The notes under the pieces are model-generated. The model was not told the origin of the DNA and made no database searches. It was given only the letters and a program-made list of their open reading frames with translations. 64,000 nt of DNA. Source: Calothrix brevissima NIES-22. Lineage in GTDB: Bacteria; Cyanobacteriota; Cyanobacteriia; Cyanobacteriales; Nostocaceae. How positions within the stretch are numbered: position 1 is the stretch's first letter; each line of letters opens with the position of its first letter. This document shows positions 1 through 8,537 of the stretch, one piece after another. Made by a program: the position numbers and the translations under genes. Where the stretch lies: assembly GCF_002367995.1 (NCBI RefSeq), contig NZ_AP018207.1, forward strand, positions 7,302,199 through 7,366,198, in the 5' to 3' direction.

Positions 1-154
1 TGTGATTAAAGTAATTTTTAGCAGACATCAACTCTGCATATTTGTCAGCTGCATAGTTGAGTTCTCTATTGGCTTTGAATGGTGAAAGACCGTTCTCAAT
101 TCGGATATCGTTGGTTAGTTTGAGAACTTGTTCTTCAAAGGTCAATGTAGCCAT
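1..154 (-). CDS. CAP/SCP-domain protein, N-terminal part (cut by window edge)
   Basis: Reading the minus strand from an ATG at 154 gives about 51 uninterrupted residues that run off the left edge. They include LTNDIRIENGLSPF and a following helix with YAADKYAELM and NYFNH. This pattern (N-x-x-R-x-x-x-G-L, then A..YA..M....YF.H) is the start of the CAP/SCP (cysteine-rich secretory protein, antigen 5, PR-1) domain. A GAGGA ribosome-binding site lies about 8 bases upstream. There is no signal peptide at this start, so if the product is exported it would need a C-terminal signal; in cyanobacteria CAP domains are often joined to RTX calcium-binding repeats and exported by type I secretion, but the C-terminus is outside the window. 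The family call rests on about 50 residues. Confidence 0.65.
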   Translation of the reverse strand, partial: MATLTFEEQVLKLTNDIRIENGLSPFKANRELNYAADKYAELMSAKNYFNH

Positions 155-1002
155 CTCAAAAATCCTCATAACGATTTGTTCGCATGAACTCCACAGCAAA
201 ACGCATTCTGCTGCAACTTTTGGTAGAGCAAACCTGAGGAGGTGTCAATTAGGTGTCAATTCAGGTCGTGAGAGTATTGTGAAAATCTTGGATCAGAAAC
301 TTCAAAGTTACTGATGGGAGGGTTGTTTTTCTGTTGCGACTTCCATAATTCGAGGTCTGTGGGTAGATTTGAGCGCTAGTGATTTAATTCAGACCCGTAG
401 GGTAAATGGAAAATGATGTAAGCAGTAATACATCCGTCGCTTTCCCTCAGCATAAAAGACACTTGAGCGCGATCGCTCCTTGCCTTGTGCCGGACGATAA
501 ACTGTCACATTAAGTATAAAGAAAATTTTATACTTGAAAATTTAATCTGTATTGATGGCTGAAATATTGATTTTTCCTAGAAAAAATATATCTTCACGAA
601 AAGGCAGAGGGCAGAAGGCAGAGGGCAGAAGAAAAGAGGTTTTAGTTACGTTATATACTTTGGGTTATTTGCACTGTTCTACTTAGTTTTGAAACTACAA
701 CATTCTCGGTATGTAAAGTGTATTAGTTTACTAAAAATTTAATAAAATTTCAGTGTCGTTAATATAACCTTGTCAAAAATTACTCTGATAACGATATATA
801 ATGTGAAGTTTTAGCTAAGGTGTCTACAATCAAGGTAAAAATTTCATCAAGAATTTTGCAAAAAGTTCCGGATGTCATCAAAATTTCTTGCACAGAGAAA
901 GAAGATACTAGTTAAATATTGGTATCTTTCAATACTCTCAGGCGAGAGATGATACAGATTTCTGCCCCAAATTTAGAGTGCTGAACGTGCTAGTCAGGAA
1001 TT
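155..1002. other. Intergenic region of about 850 bases
   Basis: No convincing gene is seen on either strand. The region is AT-rich towards the parvulin gene and so probably holds the promoters of both flanking genes, but I see no clear promoter boxes. It contains the direct repeat GGTGTCAATT at about 240-261 and a heptamer repeat at 603-630. A plus-strand ORF at 57-314 is antisense to the CAP gene and is not supported. Confidence 0.5.
603..630. repeat. Heptamer tandem repeat GGCAGAR x4
   Basis: Four exact-length units alternate GGCAGAG and GGCAGAA. This is a short tandemly repeated repetitive (STRR) tract of the type scattered through genomes of filamentous cyanobacteria. Confidence 0.85.
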
Positions 1003-1755
1003 ATGACGACACAAAAATTACAACTGGGTAACGAAAATCTCCAGACAGAACAATTGCTGTCTTTGTTAAATCGTTATCAACTGTTACCACAGGTATTACG
1101 TGCCAAAGTGATAGACGAAGCGATCGCATCTTTTTCTTGTACTGAAGCAGAATCTCAAGAAGCGATCGCCAATTTTCGGGAATATCACCAACTTACTTCA
1201 CCAGAGAAAGAACAAGCATGGTTGCAAAAAAACCTTGTAACTCCACCAATTATGAGGGAGTTGGCGATTCGTCCCCGATTAATCCAAAAATTCCAACTTG
1301 CAATCTGGGGTAACAAACTGGAGTCTTATTTCTTGCAGCGTAAAGCAGATTTAGACCGGGTAACATATTCCATGATTCGTACTCAAGATGAAGGTCTAGC
1401 CCAAGAGTTATATTTTCGGATTGTTGAGGGAGAACATCCTTTTGCAACTATAGCTCAACAATATTCTCAAGGCTCGGAAGCCCAAACCGGGGGCTTAATT
1501 GGGCCAGTTCCCCTATCGCAACCGCACCCAACAATTCAGCAAATTCTTTCTGTCAGTCAACCCGGTCAAATCTGGAAACCTCATCTGATAGCGGATTGGT
1601 ATGTGATTATTCGTCTAGAACAATTCATACCAATCGAGTTCAATGAAAATACGCAGCAATATCTACTAAACGAACTGTTTGAAGCTTGGATCGAAGAAGA
1701 AATTAAAACTCGTCTAGAATCTGCTAACTATTGTGTGGAGTATCTTTTGGCATGA
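1003..1755 (+). CDS. PpiC-type peptidylprolyl isomerase (parvulin/SurA-like)
   Basis: A 250-residue protein with an N-terminal helical SurA-like part (about residues 1-115) and a parvulin rotamase domain at about 120-215. Visible parvulin features are the region AQELYFRIVEGEHPFATIA, the conserved serine-glycine stretch YSQGSEAQTGGLIGPVP, and a closing beta strand WYVIIRLEQ. Parvulins catalyse cis-trans isomerisation of prolyl bonds and often assist secreted proteins. No signal peptide is present, so it probably acts in the cytoplasm, perhaps on substrates of the exporter. Its stop codon overlaps the ATG of the ABC exporter gene in an ATGA, which implies translational coupling. A parvulin in front of an HlyB-like exporter and an HlyD adaptor recurs in cyanobacteria. 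Confidence 0.88.
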   Translation: MTTQKLQLGNENLQTEQLLSLLNRYQLLPQVLRAKVIDEAIASFSCTEAESQEAIANFREYHQLTSPEKEQAWLQKNLVTPPIMRELAIRPRLIQKFQLAIWGNKLESYFLQRKADLDRVTYSMIRTQDEGLAQELYFRIVEGEHPFATIAQQYSQGSEAQTGGLIGPVPLSQPHPTIQQILSVSQPGQIWKPHLIADWYVIIRLEQFIPIEFNENTQQYLLNELFEAWIEEEIKTRLESANYCVEYLLA

Positions 1756-4673
1756 CGCCAATTATCACCCAGACCGAAATTGTTGAATTTCTCAGCGTAA
1801 CTCCCCCATTTAATATAATGGGATTTGATACCGTAAAAACCCTGGCCGATCGCTGTCAATTGTTGCAATATCGCCCCGGACAATGGATGCTGGTAAAAGA
1901 CAGAATGCCAGCTCAAGTCATGGTGATTTATCAAGGACAAGCGCGGGTATTGGCTGAGGAGCGGTGGACTAACTCGCAAGTTAGTTTAACAGTTCTCGAA
2001 CCTGGAGAGTTTGTCGGCTGGTTAGGCTTGGTGCGGGGGGAAAGTTGCGAAGCGGTAATGGCTTCGACGGAAGTAATTGCGATTACTCTGGAAGCGGGAG
2101 AATTTCAGCGTTTGCTGGAGCGAGAACCAGAATTTGCAGTATCTGTGCGATCGCGATCGCATATTAGCGAAGTTTTTGAACTCCTCAGTCGGGAAATCCA
2201 ACGTCACGCTGATGCAACTACCGATATTAAAGATTTAGCTCGGCAAGTTTGGCAAGATACACAGGTAGTCAATTTACCACCTGGTTCAGTGAATTCCCAG
2301 GATTTTGACGAGGAGCGTTTATGGTTAGTCAGTACAGGTAGTATTGAAGGTATCGGGGGGAGCGATCGCTTACCTTTAAGCGACAAGCCACAAACTTGGC
2401 AAAACTCCACCCCAGTGCGCTTATTGGGGATTCCCTGGAATTATCCCCCAGAACATATCGCTAGTATCAAAATTGCCCCGGCTCCCGAATATCCTCCCGA
2501 TCCAATAGCCGAAAATCTCGCCCCAGCACAAACTATTTTTGTAGCGGGGAAAGGTAAAATTGATACCCCCTTAGCTTGTTTTCAGATGTTGCATCAGATA
2601 TTGGGGGGTACTTTTCGCCGCGATTTAATTCGCAAAGTTGTCACCAATCAATTAAAAGCCAATCAGCAGATTACCTTACAAGTAGCTGGTGCAGTGGTAG
2701 AAATGATGGGTTTGCAAGCCCATTTAGTGAAAGTTCCGGTTCATGTAATTAACCGCTTGAATGCGCCAGCGATCATTTATTGGCAAGAAAATCTCGCGCT
2801 GCTGTACAAAATTACAGAGCGAGAAATTGTAGTTGCTGCCCCGGAAATAGGGGTAAATTGCTATCATCCGGCAGAATTTGCGCAAATTTGGGGAGAATCA
2901 GGACAAGTATTAACGGTAGAAACAACAGAAAGCGATCGCCCGGAGAAATTCAGTCTGCGTTGGTTTATCCCTTCTATCTTGAAATATCGTCTGGTACTGT
3001 TTGAAGTTCTGGTAGCTTCCTTTTTTGTGCAGATATTTGGCTTGGCAAATCCTATTGTTACCCAAATTATCATCGATACTGTCTTAATTCAAAAAAGCCT
3101 CGACACTCTCGATATTTTAGGGATTTTCTTGTTAGTAATTGGTGTATTTGAGGCGGCTTTGACGAGTTTGCGGATTTATTTATTTGCGGATACCACCAAC
3201 CGTATTGATATCCGCTTAGGTTCAGAAGTGATTGAACATTTACTGCGCCTACCTTTGAGTTATTTTGAACGTCGTCGGGTGGGTGAGTTAGCGGGAAGAA
3301 TTAACGAATTAGAGAATATTCGCCAATTTCTCACGGGAACAGCATTAACAGTAGTTCTCGATGCGATATTTTCGGTAATTTATATCGGCATTATGCTGTT
3401 TTACAGTTGGATGCTCACCCTGGTGGCTTTAGCGACTGTACCATTATTTGCGATTCTCACTACCTTTGTAGTACCGATTGTGCAGCAACAGTTACGCAAA
3501 AAAGCCGAACGCTATGCGGATACTCAATCCTATTTAGTGGAGATACTCACCGGCATTCAAACAGTTAAAGCTCAGAATATTGAATTAAAATCTCGTTGGC
3601 AATGGCGCGATCGCTATACTCGTTACATCAGCGCCGGCTTTAAAAATGTCCTCACTTCTAGCACAGCTAACTCTATTAGCGGATTTTTAAATCAATTTTC
3701 CAGTTTTGTCTTGTTGTGGGCAGGCGCGCATTTAGTTATATCCAATCAACTGAGTTTAGGACAATTAATCGCCTTCCGGATTATCGCCGGTTATGTCACC
3801 AGTCCCCTACTGCGGTTAATTCAACTTTCCCAAAGCTTCCAAGAAGTCGCCTTATCCATTGAACGGCTTGGTGATATTTTAGACTCCGAACCCGAAGTTA
3901 AAGCTAGCGATCGCCAAAATATTCAACTCCCAGAAATTGCTGGTGCAATTAAATACAATGGCGTTTCCTTTGGTTTTCACCCGGAAGATAGCTTAAAACT
4001 GATCAATATCAATCTGGAAATTCCCTCCGGTACCTTTGTTGGGATAGTTGGACAAAGCGGTTCCGGGAAAAGTACTTTGACAAAATTATTACCCCGACTA
4101 TACGAACCTGTCGCCGGACAAATTCAAATTGATGGTTATGATATAAGGAAAGTAGAGTTAAACTCCTTGCGTCGCCAAATTGGTATAGTGCTACAAGATA
4201 CCCTTTTGTTTGAAGGCACAATTCAAGATAATATAGCTTTGATTCGACCAGAAGCAACTACCGAAGAAATCATCGCCGCAGCCAAAACTGCTGCTGCACA
4301 TGATTTCATCATGGCACTACCGGATGGCTACAATACCATAGTTGGAGAACGAGGTTCCGCCCTTTCTGGGGGACAACGCCAACGGATTGCGATCGCGCGT
4401 ACCGTTTTACAAAATCCCCGACTACTGATTCTCGATGAAGCCACCAGTGCTTTAGATTACGAATCAGAACAACAAGTCTGTCGGAATTTAATGGAGTTTT
4501 TTCAGGGGCGTACCGTTTTATTTATTACCCACAGACTAAACACGGTGAAAAACGCCGATACAATCATCATCATGGATCGCGGTGTAATTGCGGAGCAAGG
4601 AACACACGCTCAACTGATGACGATGCGAGGGCGGTATTACTGCCTGTTTCAACAACAAGAATCGCAGTTATGA
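1752..4673 (+). CDS. HlyB-like type I secretion ABC exporter with cNMP-binding and inactive C39 domains
   Basis: A 973-residue ABC half-transporter. Domains in order: cyclic-nucleotide-binding fold at about 20-140 (with GEFVGWLGLV), C39-peptidase-like domain at about 270-395, six-helix transmembrane domain at about 410-700, and ATPase at about 735-965. The ATPase has Walker A GQSGSGKST, signature LSGGQRQ, Walker B LLILDEATS and the switch histidine in ITHRL. In the C39-like domain the usual D-C-G-x-A-C-x-x-M reads D-T-P-L-A-C-F-Q-M, and the histidine after the HW..N motif is a leucine (YWQENLALLY). The peptidase should therefore be dead, as in HlyB, which keeps such a domain for substrate docking. 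I chose the ATG at 1752 because it overlaps the preceding stop as ATGA; a TTG at 1731 would add seven residues. The partner adaptor is the HlyD gene at 5427. Substrates are unknown; the RTX proteins at 30-31.7 kb are candidates. Confidence 0.92.
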   Translation: MTPIITQTEIVEFLSVTPPFNIMGFDTVKTLADRCQLLQYRPGQWMLVKDRMPAQVMVIYQGQARVLAEERWTNSQVSLTVLEPGEFVGWLGLVRGESCEAVMASTEVIAITLEAGEFQRLLEREPEFAVSVRSRSHISEVFELLSREIQRHADATTDIKDLARQVWQDTQVVNLPPGSVNSQDFDEERLWLVSTGSIEGIGGSDRLPLSDKPQTWQNSTPVRLLGIPWNYPPEHIASIKIAPAPEYPPDPIAENLAPAQTIFVAGKGKIDTPLACFQMLHQILGGTFRRDLIRKVVTNQLKANQQITLQVAGAVVEMMGLQAHLVKVPVHVINRLNAPAIIYWQENLALLYKITEREIVVAAPEIGVNCYHPAEFAQIWGESGQVLTVETTESDRPEKFSLRWFIPSILKYRLVLFEVLVASFFVQIFGLANPIVTQIIIDTVLIQKSLDTLDILGIFLLVIGVFEAALTSLRIYLFADTTNRIDIRLGSEVIEHLLRLPLSYFERRRVGELAGRINELENIRQFLTGTALTVVLDAIFSVIYIGIMLFYSWMLTLVALATVPLFAILTTFVVPIVQQQLRKKAERYADTQSYLVEILTGIQTVKAQNIELKSRWQWRDRYTRYISAGFKNVLTSSTANSISGFLNQFSSFVLLWAGAHLVISNQLSLGQLIAFRIIAGYVTSPLLRLIQLSQSFQEVALSIERLGDILDSEPEVKASDRQNIQLPEIAGAIKYNGVSFGFHPEDSLKLININLEIPSGTFVGIVGQSGSGKSTLTKLLPRLYEPVAGQIQIDGYDIRKVELNSLRRQIGIVLQDTLLFEGTIQDNIALIRPEATTEEIIAAAKTAAAHDFIMALPDGYNTIVGERGSALSGGQRQRIAIARTVLQNPRLLILDEATSALDYESEQQVCRNLMEFFQGRTVLFITHRLNTVKNADTIIIMDRGVIAEQGTHAQLMTMRGRYYCLFQQQESQL

Positions 4674-4674
4674 G

Positions 4675-4728
4675 AAGACAAGGGAAGGGGGACAAGGGGG
4701 ACAAGGAGGACAAGGAGGACAAGGAGGT
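4675..4728. repeat. Nonamer tandem repeat GGACAAGGA
   Basis: About five units of GGACAAGGA/GGACAAGGG follow the exporter stop codon directly. The same unit occurs inverted at 5326-5394 on the other side of the four-helix-bundle gene, and again at 56535-56612. Confidence 0.85.
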
Positions 4729-4829
4729 TAGAAATGGATCAGCTATTTATTGCGATTGTTAATTAGGTGTAGTAGTCTACTGAAAACTTGGTTATGTGTT
4801 ATGTATAGTTCTCGCCCTTGTTCTACCTC
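4728..4829 (-). pseudogene. Decayed second copy of the 3' end of the four-helix-bundle gene
   Basis: Read on the minus strand this matches the last 33 or so codons of the gene at 4875-5258, including the same position of the TAA stop, but it carries an in-frame TAG eight codons before the end and no upstream coding part. It is a relic of the duplication at 4654-4979. Confidence 0.75.
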
Positions 4830-4874
4830 AACAAGAATGGCAGTTATGAAGGAATAAGGGAAGGAGGAATGAGG

Positions 4875-5258
4875 TTAGAAATGGATGATCCATTTATTGG
4901 GATTGTTAATCATGTGTACTAGTCCACTTAAAACTTGGTTATATGTTCTGTATAGTTCTCGTCCTTGTTCTACTTCTAAATAACCACATTTGACGGCAAA
5001 CTTTATCCACACTTGAGTTTCACTAGCCTCAGCCTCGCAATCATTTAATTTAGCTATGAACGCAGCTTTATATCTACGTTTTCTCCAAGCTTCTGCTAAA
5101 TTGGCACATACAGAACGTGATGAACGGCGCATTTGGTCTATCAAAGCATATCTTTCTTCTACAGGAAACCTTTTTGAAAGTTCAAAGATTGTCATAGCTG
5201 TATTAAATGCCAAATTAAATATTGCTAAATCTTCATGGCTTTTAAATGATTCCTTCAC
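4875..5258 (-). CDS. Four helix bundle protein (S23/IVS-type)
   Basis: A 127-residue protein of the TIGR02436 four-helix-bundle family, first seen as ORFs inside 23S rRNA intervening sequences of spirochaetes and common as stand-alone genes in cyanobacteria. Recognisable features are SHEDLAIFNLAF near the start, the helix FPVEERYALIDQMRRSSRSVCANLAEAWRKR split at residues 31-61, and the acidic helix with KLNDCEAEASETQVWI. Cellular role is not established; the fold suggests RNA or protein binding. It lies on the opposite strand inside the type I secretion unit, flanked by inverted nonamer repeats and by a decayed copy of its own 3' end, which suggests a later insertion. Confidence 0.88.
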   Translation of the reverse strand: MKESFKSHEDLAIFNLAFNTAMTIFELSKRFPVEERYALIDQMRRSSRSVCANLAEAWRKRRYKAAFIAKLNDCEAEASETQVWIKFAVKCGYLEVEQGRELYRTYNQVLSGLVHMINNPNKWIIHF

Positions 5259-5325
5259 TGCCTAACCCCCGTATCCTTTACGTCATTTTAAATACCATTC
5301 TCACCCACTTTTCCCCAACCCACCA

Positions 5326-5394
5326 GTCCTCCTTGTCCTCCTTGTCTTCCTTGTCCCCCTTGTCTTCCTTGTCCCCCTTGTCCTTCTTCCCTTC
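5326..5394. repeat. Inverted nonamer tandem repeat TCCTTGTCC
   Basis: About seven units of TCCTTGTCC/CCCTTGTCT, the reverse complement of the tract at 4675-4728. The two tracts face each other across the four-helix-bundle gene. This tract lies 30 bases before the HlyD start. Confidence 0.85.
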
Positions 5395-5426
5395 TGTTCC
5401 CTACTATATAGATCGAGAAAACCACC

Positions 5427-7337
5427 ATGCCAGATTTATCTTTGCTGCTAGCTTGCACACAATGTTCCGATGTTCCAGCAAAACTTACTCAGCACTGTCA
5501 AGATATTCGGATTGATGAGACTACTCCAGCAAAATCTGATATGGGTGATTGTGTTAGCAAACCAGAAAGCATGGAGTTAGCTTTTTCACCACCTGTGAAT
5601 CAGGAAACGAGTCCCAAGAAACCGCAGGAAGTAGAGCAAAAAAATTTACAAAACCAACAATTACTAACAGAAAATAACGATTATCATAATAATTATGCCG
5701 AAGCTGTAGAATATCGTCCCGTAAATATGGAAATGCTCCTATCTACGGGCGGTTTTTTATGTTTGTTTGCTATTGGCGGCATATTTTTAGTTTGGAAACG
5801 CTTCCCCGAAGCCCAGCGTCAATGGCAACTTATGTTACAAGGTGATGCGGGTATTTTCGGTTCTGGATTACCGATACCCAAAGAGAAGGAAGCAAAAAAA
5901 GAAGAGTTCGATCAACCCGTCATCCTCCAACAATCTCGCGCTTGGTCTCATGCTATTGTGTGGAGCATAGTTGGAGTCAGTACTTTTGCTGTCGTTTGGG
6001 CTTCTACTGCCAAAATTGACGAATCTGTTCCCGTACAAGGGAAACTCGAACCTAAAGGTTTTGTCAAAGATATTCAAGCGCCAGTCGGCGGAGTCATTGA
6101 CAAAATCCACGTTCAAGAAGGACAAAGAGTCAAAAAAGGCGATTTATTGGTTAGCTTCGATCGCACTACAACGCAGGCGAAGTTAAAATCCCTGGAAGCA
6201 GTTCGCGCCAGCTTGTTAGCAGAAAATCAGTTTTATCAATCGCAGATGCGATCGCCTACAACTAATTCTAGTACCGCGCAATTAAAAGCATTACCGGAAT
6301 TAGCAGCGCTAACAGAAAATCGTGCGGCATTAATTCAAGAAAATCAACTTTTTCGTGCTGAATTAAACGAAGGTTCAGGAATCCGCGACTTAAATCCCCG
6401 TTACCGCCAACGTTTAATGACTAGACAATTAGAAAGAGAGACGCGGATTGAGTCGGTACGCTTGGATAGAGAACAGTTAACTCGTCAGTTAAATCAAGTT
6501 CAAGTGCAACTGATTAACGCCAGAGGTAGCCTGAGAACTAATTCAGAAATTGCCAATAACCTGGAAAATTTAGTAGAAAAAGGCGCATTTGCCCGTTTAC
6601 CCTACCTAGAAAAACGCCAAGCCGCCGATGCTAGCCAAGCCGAAGTCAATCGCCTTGTACAAGAACAAGAACGGTTAAAATTAGCGATCGCTCAAGGACA
6701 AAAGAAACTCGAAAATGCGATCGCCCTTTCCCAAGAAGATTTACTTAGCCGAATCGCCGACAACGAAAAACGCATCGCTGATATAGATAGTCAACTTACC
6801 AAAGTAATCATTGAAAACCAGAAAAAAGTCCAAGAAATTAACAGCCAAATCAGCGAACTTCAGTTAAATATGAAATATCAAGAACTGCGCGCTGCCGATG
6901 ATGGGATTGTTTTTGATTTAAAACCTCGTAGTTCTGGATATGTTTATAACAGCAGCGAAACCATTTTAAAAATTGTCCCGCCAGACAATCTAGTCGCCCA
7001 AGTTTATATCACCAATAATGATATCGGTTTTGTCAAAGCCGGAATGCCTGTTGATGTGAGAATTGATTCCTTCCCTTACACCGAATTTAGTGATATTAAA
7101 GGGCAATTAGTCAGGATTGGTTCTGATGCTTTACCTCCCGATCAAACCCATCCTTATTATCGTTTCTCTGCCGAAATTCGTTTAGATAAACAATCATTGA
7201 ATGTGAACGGTACAGAAGTACCTCTACAATCAGGTATGTCTTTAAATGCTAATATTAACCTGCGCAAACGGACTGTCATGAGCATTTTTACAGACAAGTT
7301 TTTAGGCAAAGTTGAAAGTTTAAAATATACACGTTAA
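5427..7337 (+). CDS. HlyD-family type I secretion periplasmic adaptor
   Basis: A 636-residue membrane fusion protein that would bridge the ABC exporter to an outer-membrane channel. It has a polar N-terminal extension of about 100 residues, a hydrophobic segment at about 103-122 (STGGFLCLFAIGGIFLVW) and a second at about 173-193 that fits the usual HlyD anchor. A half lipoyl motif follows (APVGGVIDKIHVQEGQRVKKG, positions about 212-232, shown split), then a long coiled-coil hairpin at about 245-480, the second lipoyl half (AADDGIVFDLKPRSSGYV) and a beta barrel to the end. HlyD proteins usually have about 430-480 residues; the extra length is at the N-terminus. It shares strand and direction with the exporter, 750 bases upstream. 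No TolC-like channel gene is in the window. Confidence 0.9.
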   Translation: MPDLSLLLACTQCSDVPAKLTQHCQDIRIDETTPAKSDMGDCVSKPESMELAFSPPVNQETSPKKPQEVEQKNLQNQQLLTENNDYHNNYAEAVEYRPVNMEMLLSTGGFLCLFAIGGIFLVWKRFPEAQRQWQLMLQGDAGIFGSGLPIPKEKEAKKEEFDQPVILQQSRAWSHAIVWSIVGVSTFAVVWASTAKIDESVPVQGKLEPKGFVKDIQAPVGGVIDKIHVQEGQRVKKGDLLVSFDRTTTQAKLKSLEAVRASLLAENQFYQSQMRSPTTNSSTAQLKALPELAALTENRAALIQENQLFRAELNEGSGIRDLNPRYRQRLMTRQLERETRIESVRLDREQLTRQLNQVQVQLINARGSLRTNSEIANNLENLVEKGAFARLPYLEKRQAADASQAEVNRLVQEQERLKLAIAQGQKKLENAIALSQEDLLSRIADNEKRIADIDSQLTKVIIENQKKVQEINSQISELQLNMKYQELRAADDGIVFDLKPRSSGYVYNSSETILKIVPPDNLVAQVYITNNDIGFVKAGMPVDVRIDSFPYTEFSDIKGQLVRIGSDALPPDQTHPYYRFSAEIRLDKQSLNVNGTEVPLQSGMSLNANINLRKRTVMSIFTDKFLGKVESLKYTR

Positions 7338-7377
7338 TTGTTTACCAGATAAGATTTTTGTCGGGGTACAGCATTGC

Positions 7378-7488
7378 CCATTGGTGTTAACTAATGTAGT
7401 AAATGTAGGTTGGGTTGAACAGAGTGAAACCCAACAATACCAAAATTTTCGGGTGTTGGGTTTCTTCGCGTTAAGTTGACACCAATGA
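7378..7488. repeat. MITE-like element with TTGGTGTYAACT termini
   Basis: The left end CCATTGGTGTTAACT is answered by AGTTGACACCAATG at the right. An inner inverted repeat GTTGGGTT..AAACCCAAC is present. It shares its terminal sequence with the elements at 10715-10903 and 43738-43967. No ORF is inside, as expected of a non-autonomous element. Confidence 0.65.
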
Positions 7489-7517
7489 ACAATACTTTAC
7501 CCTAAGTATTGCGTTCA

Positions 7518-8462
7518 TTAGCGAAAAATATTTAACAAGCGATGAATGGCATTCGTTCCTTCATTAATAGTACCTGTGGTTTGATTAATTACATTAATAC
7601 CTTGGTGGACATCAGCTAAAACATTATTAACATCATCAATGACATCACGACTATCGGGTTGTGCTGAAGGCGTATAGGCTACAGCCGTATTTGCTGCCTT
7701 TTGAGAATCTAATTTTAAGGCTAACTTTAATTTTTGTTGAGCAGCCAAAGTTAAAAAAGTATTGATAGGAATTGCATAATTAAACCCAGGTTTAATTAAA
7801 CTAGCAATGTTTTCCGCAGCATCGGCGCTGAGTTGTCCTTGTCTAGTTAATAAATCGGGGTCTTCTGTATCTCCTAATCCGTGAATCCCCACTACACGAC
7901 CGCCACCATCAAATACCGGGCCTCCACTCATCCCCTTACGAGTAACATTGGTGTAAATCATTTGGTAGCCTTCTATCGGTTGGTCTAATGTTCCTGATAT
8001 TTGTCCAGATGTAAATTGACGGACTAATTGTTTAGTGCTTCCAGGTGCAGGCCATCCAGAAATAAACACTGAGTTACCAACAACAGCTTGTTGAGAGTTC
8101 GCAATTTTCGCTACTTTGTAGTTTTGATTGCTACTAAACTGTACAACAGCCATATCAACATTTGGTAAGCGGGTAATGTTAGTTAATTGATAGGCTTTTT
8201 TATCAGAAGTGACTACTTTATAATTATCCTGTTGGGCAACAACATGATAAGCAGTCAACACATGATAAGTATTCTTATCTTGAGAAATAATTACTCCCGA
8301 ACCATGTCCTTGTTCTCCTTTAATTAAAACTGTAACTTCACGAGCTATATTATTAATTTCCTCTCCAGTCATTGCCATAGCAGCTACTGGTTGCATGATT
8401 ACAATAGCGCTAACAACAGTTGTACCAGCTAAAATTGCTGCAAGATTATCTTGATATTTCAT
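7518..8462 (-). CDS. Exported trypsin-like serine protease
   Basis: A 314-residue S1-family protease with an N-terminal signal sequence (hydrophobic at about 7-28, likely cleavage after AMA near residue 30). The catalytic triad is H73 (TAYHVV), D103 (NVDMAVVQF) and S179 (RKGMSGGPV). The tail after residue 260 is polar and looks like a separate small segment. A GAGGA ribosome-binding site precedes the ATG. It is the last gene of a three-gene run with a paralogous protease (gap 75 bases) and a COP23 protein, and should act in the periplasm or outside the cell. Substrates are unknown. Confidence 0.88.
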   Translation of the reverse strand: MKYQDNLAAILAGTTVVSAIVIMQPVAAMAMTGEEINNIAREVTVLIKGEQGHGSGVIISQDKNTYHVLTAYHVVAQQDNYKVVTSDKKAYQLTNITRLPNVDMAVVQFSSNQNYKVAKIANSQQAVVGNSVFISGWPAPGSTKQLVRQFTSGQISGTLDQPIEGYQMIYTNVTRKGMSGGPVFDGGGRVVGIHGLGDTEDPDLLTRQGQLSADAAENIASLIKPGFNYAIPINTFLTLAAQQKLKLALKLDSQKAANTAVAYTPSAQPDSRDVIDDVNNVLADVHQGINVINQTTGTINEGTNAIHRLLNIFR

Positions 8463-8537
8463 GATTTTTCCTCTAAGAAGTCTAAATTTTCAACATTCAA
8501 TTAATGAAAAGATAGTTAACAAAATATTAACCATCAT

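Larger units (their letters stand above)
4654..4979. repeat. Imperfect tandem duplication of the exporter/four-helix-bundle junction
   Basis: Two adjacent copies, 4654-4829 and 4830-4979, each begin with the last bases of the exporter gene (AACAAGAATNGCAGTTATGA), continue through an AGGGAAGG tract, and then contain the last 100 or so bases of the four-helix-bundle gene. The first copy also carries the nonamer repeat tract. The copies have diverged at about one base in ten, so the duplication is old. Confidence 0.85.

Noticed and set aside
1731-1751. TTG start for the ABC exporter seven codons upstream
   Set aside because: The ATG at 1752 overlaps the parvulin stop as ATGA, the usual coupled arrangement.
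1752-4673. Bacteriocin-processing (active C39) exporter
   Set aside because: The catalytic cysteine and histidine positions are threonine and leucine, so the domain should be inactive.
4675-5394. CRISPR-like array from spaced repeats
   Set aside because: Units are 7-9 bases in direct contact without spacers, so they are STRRs. No cas genes are present.
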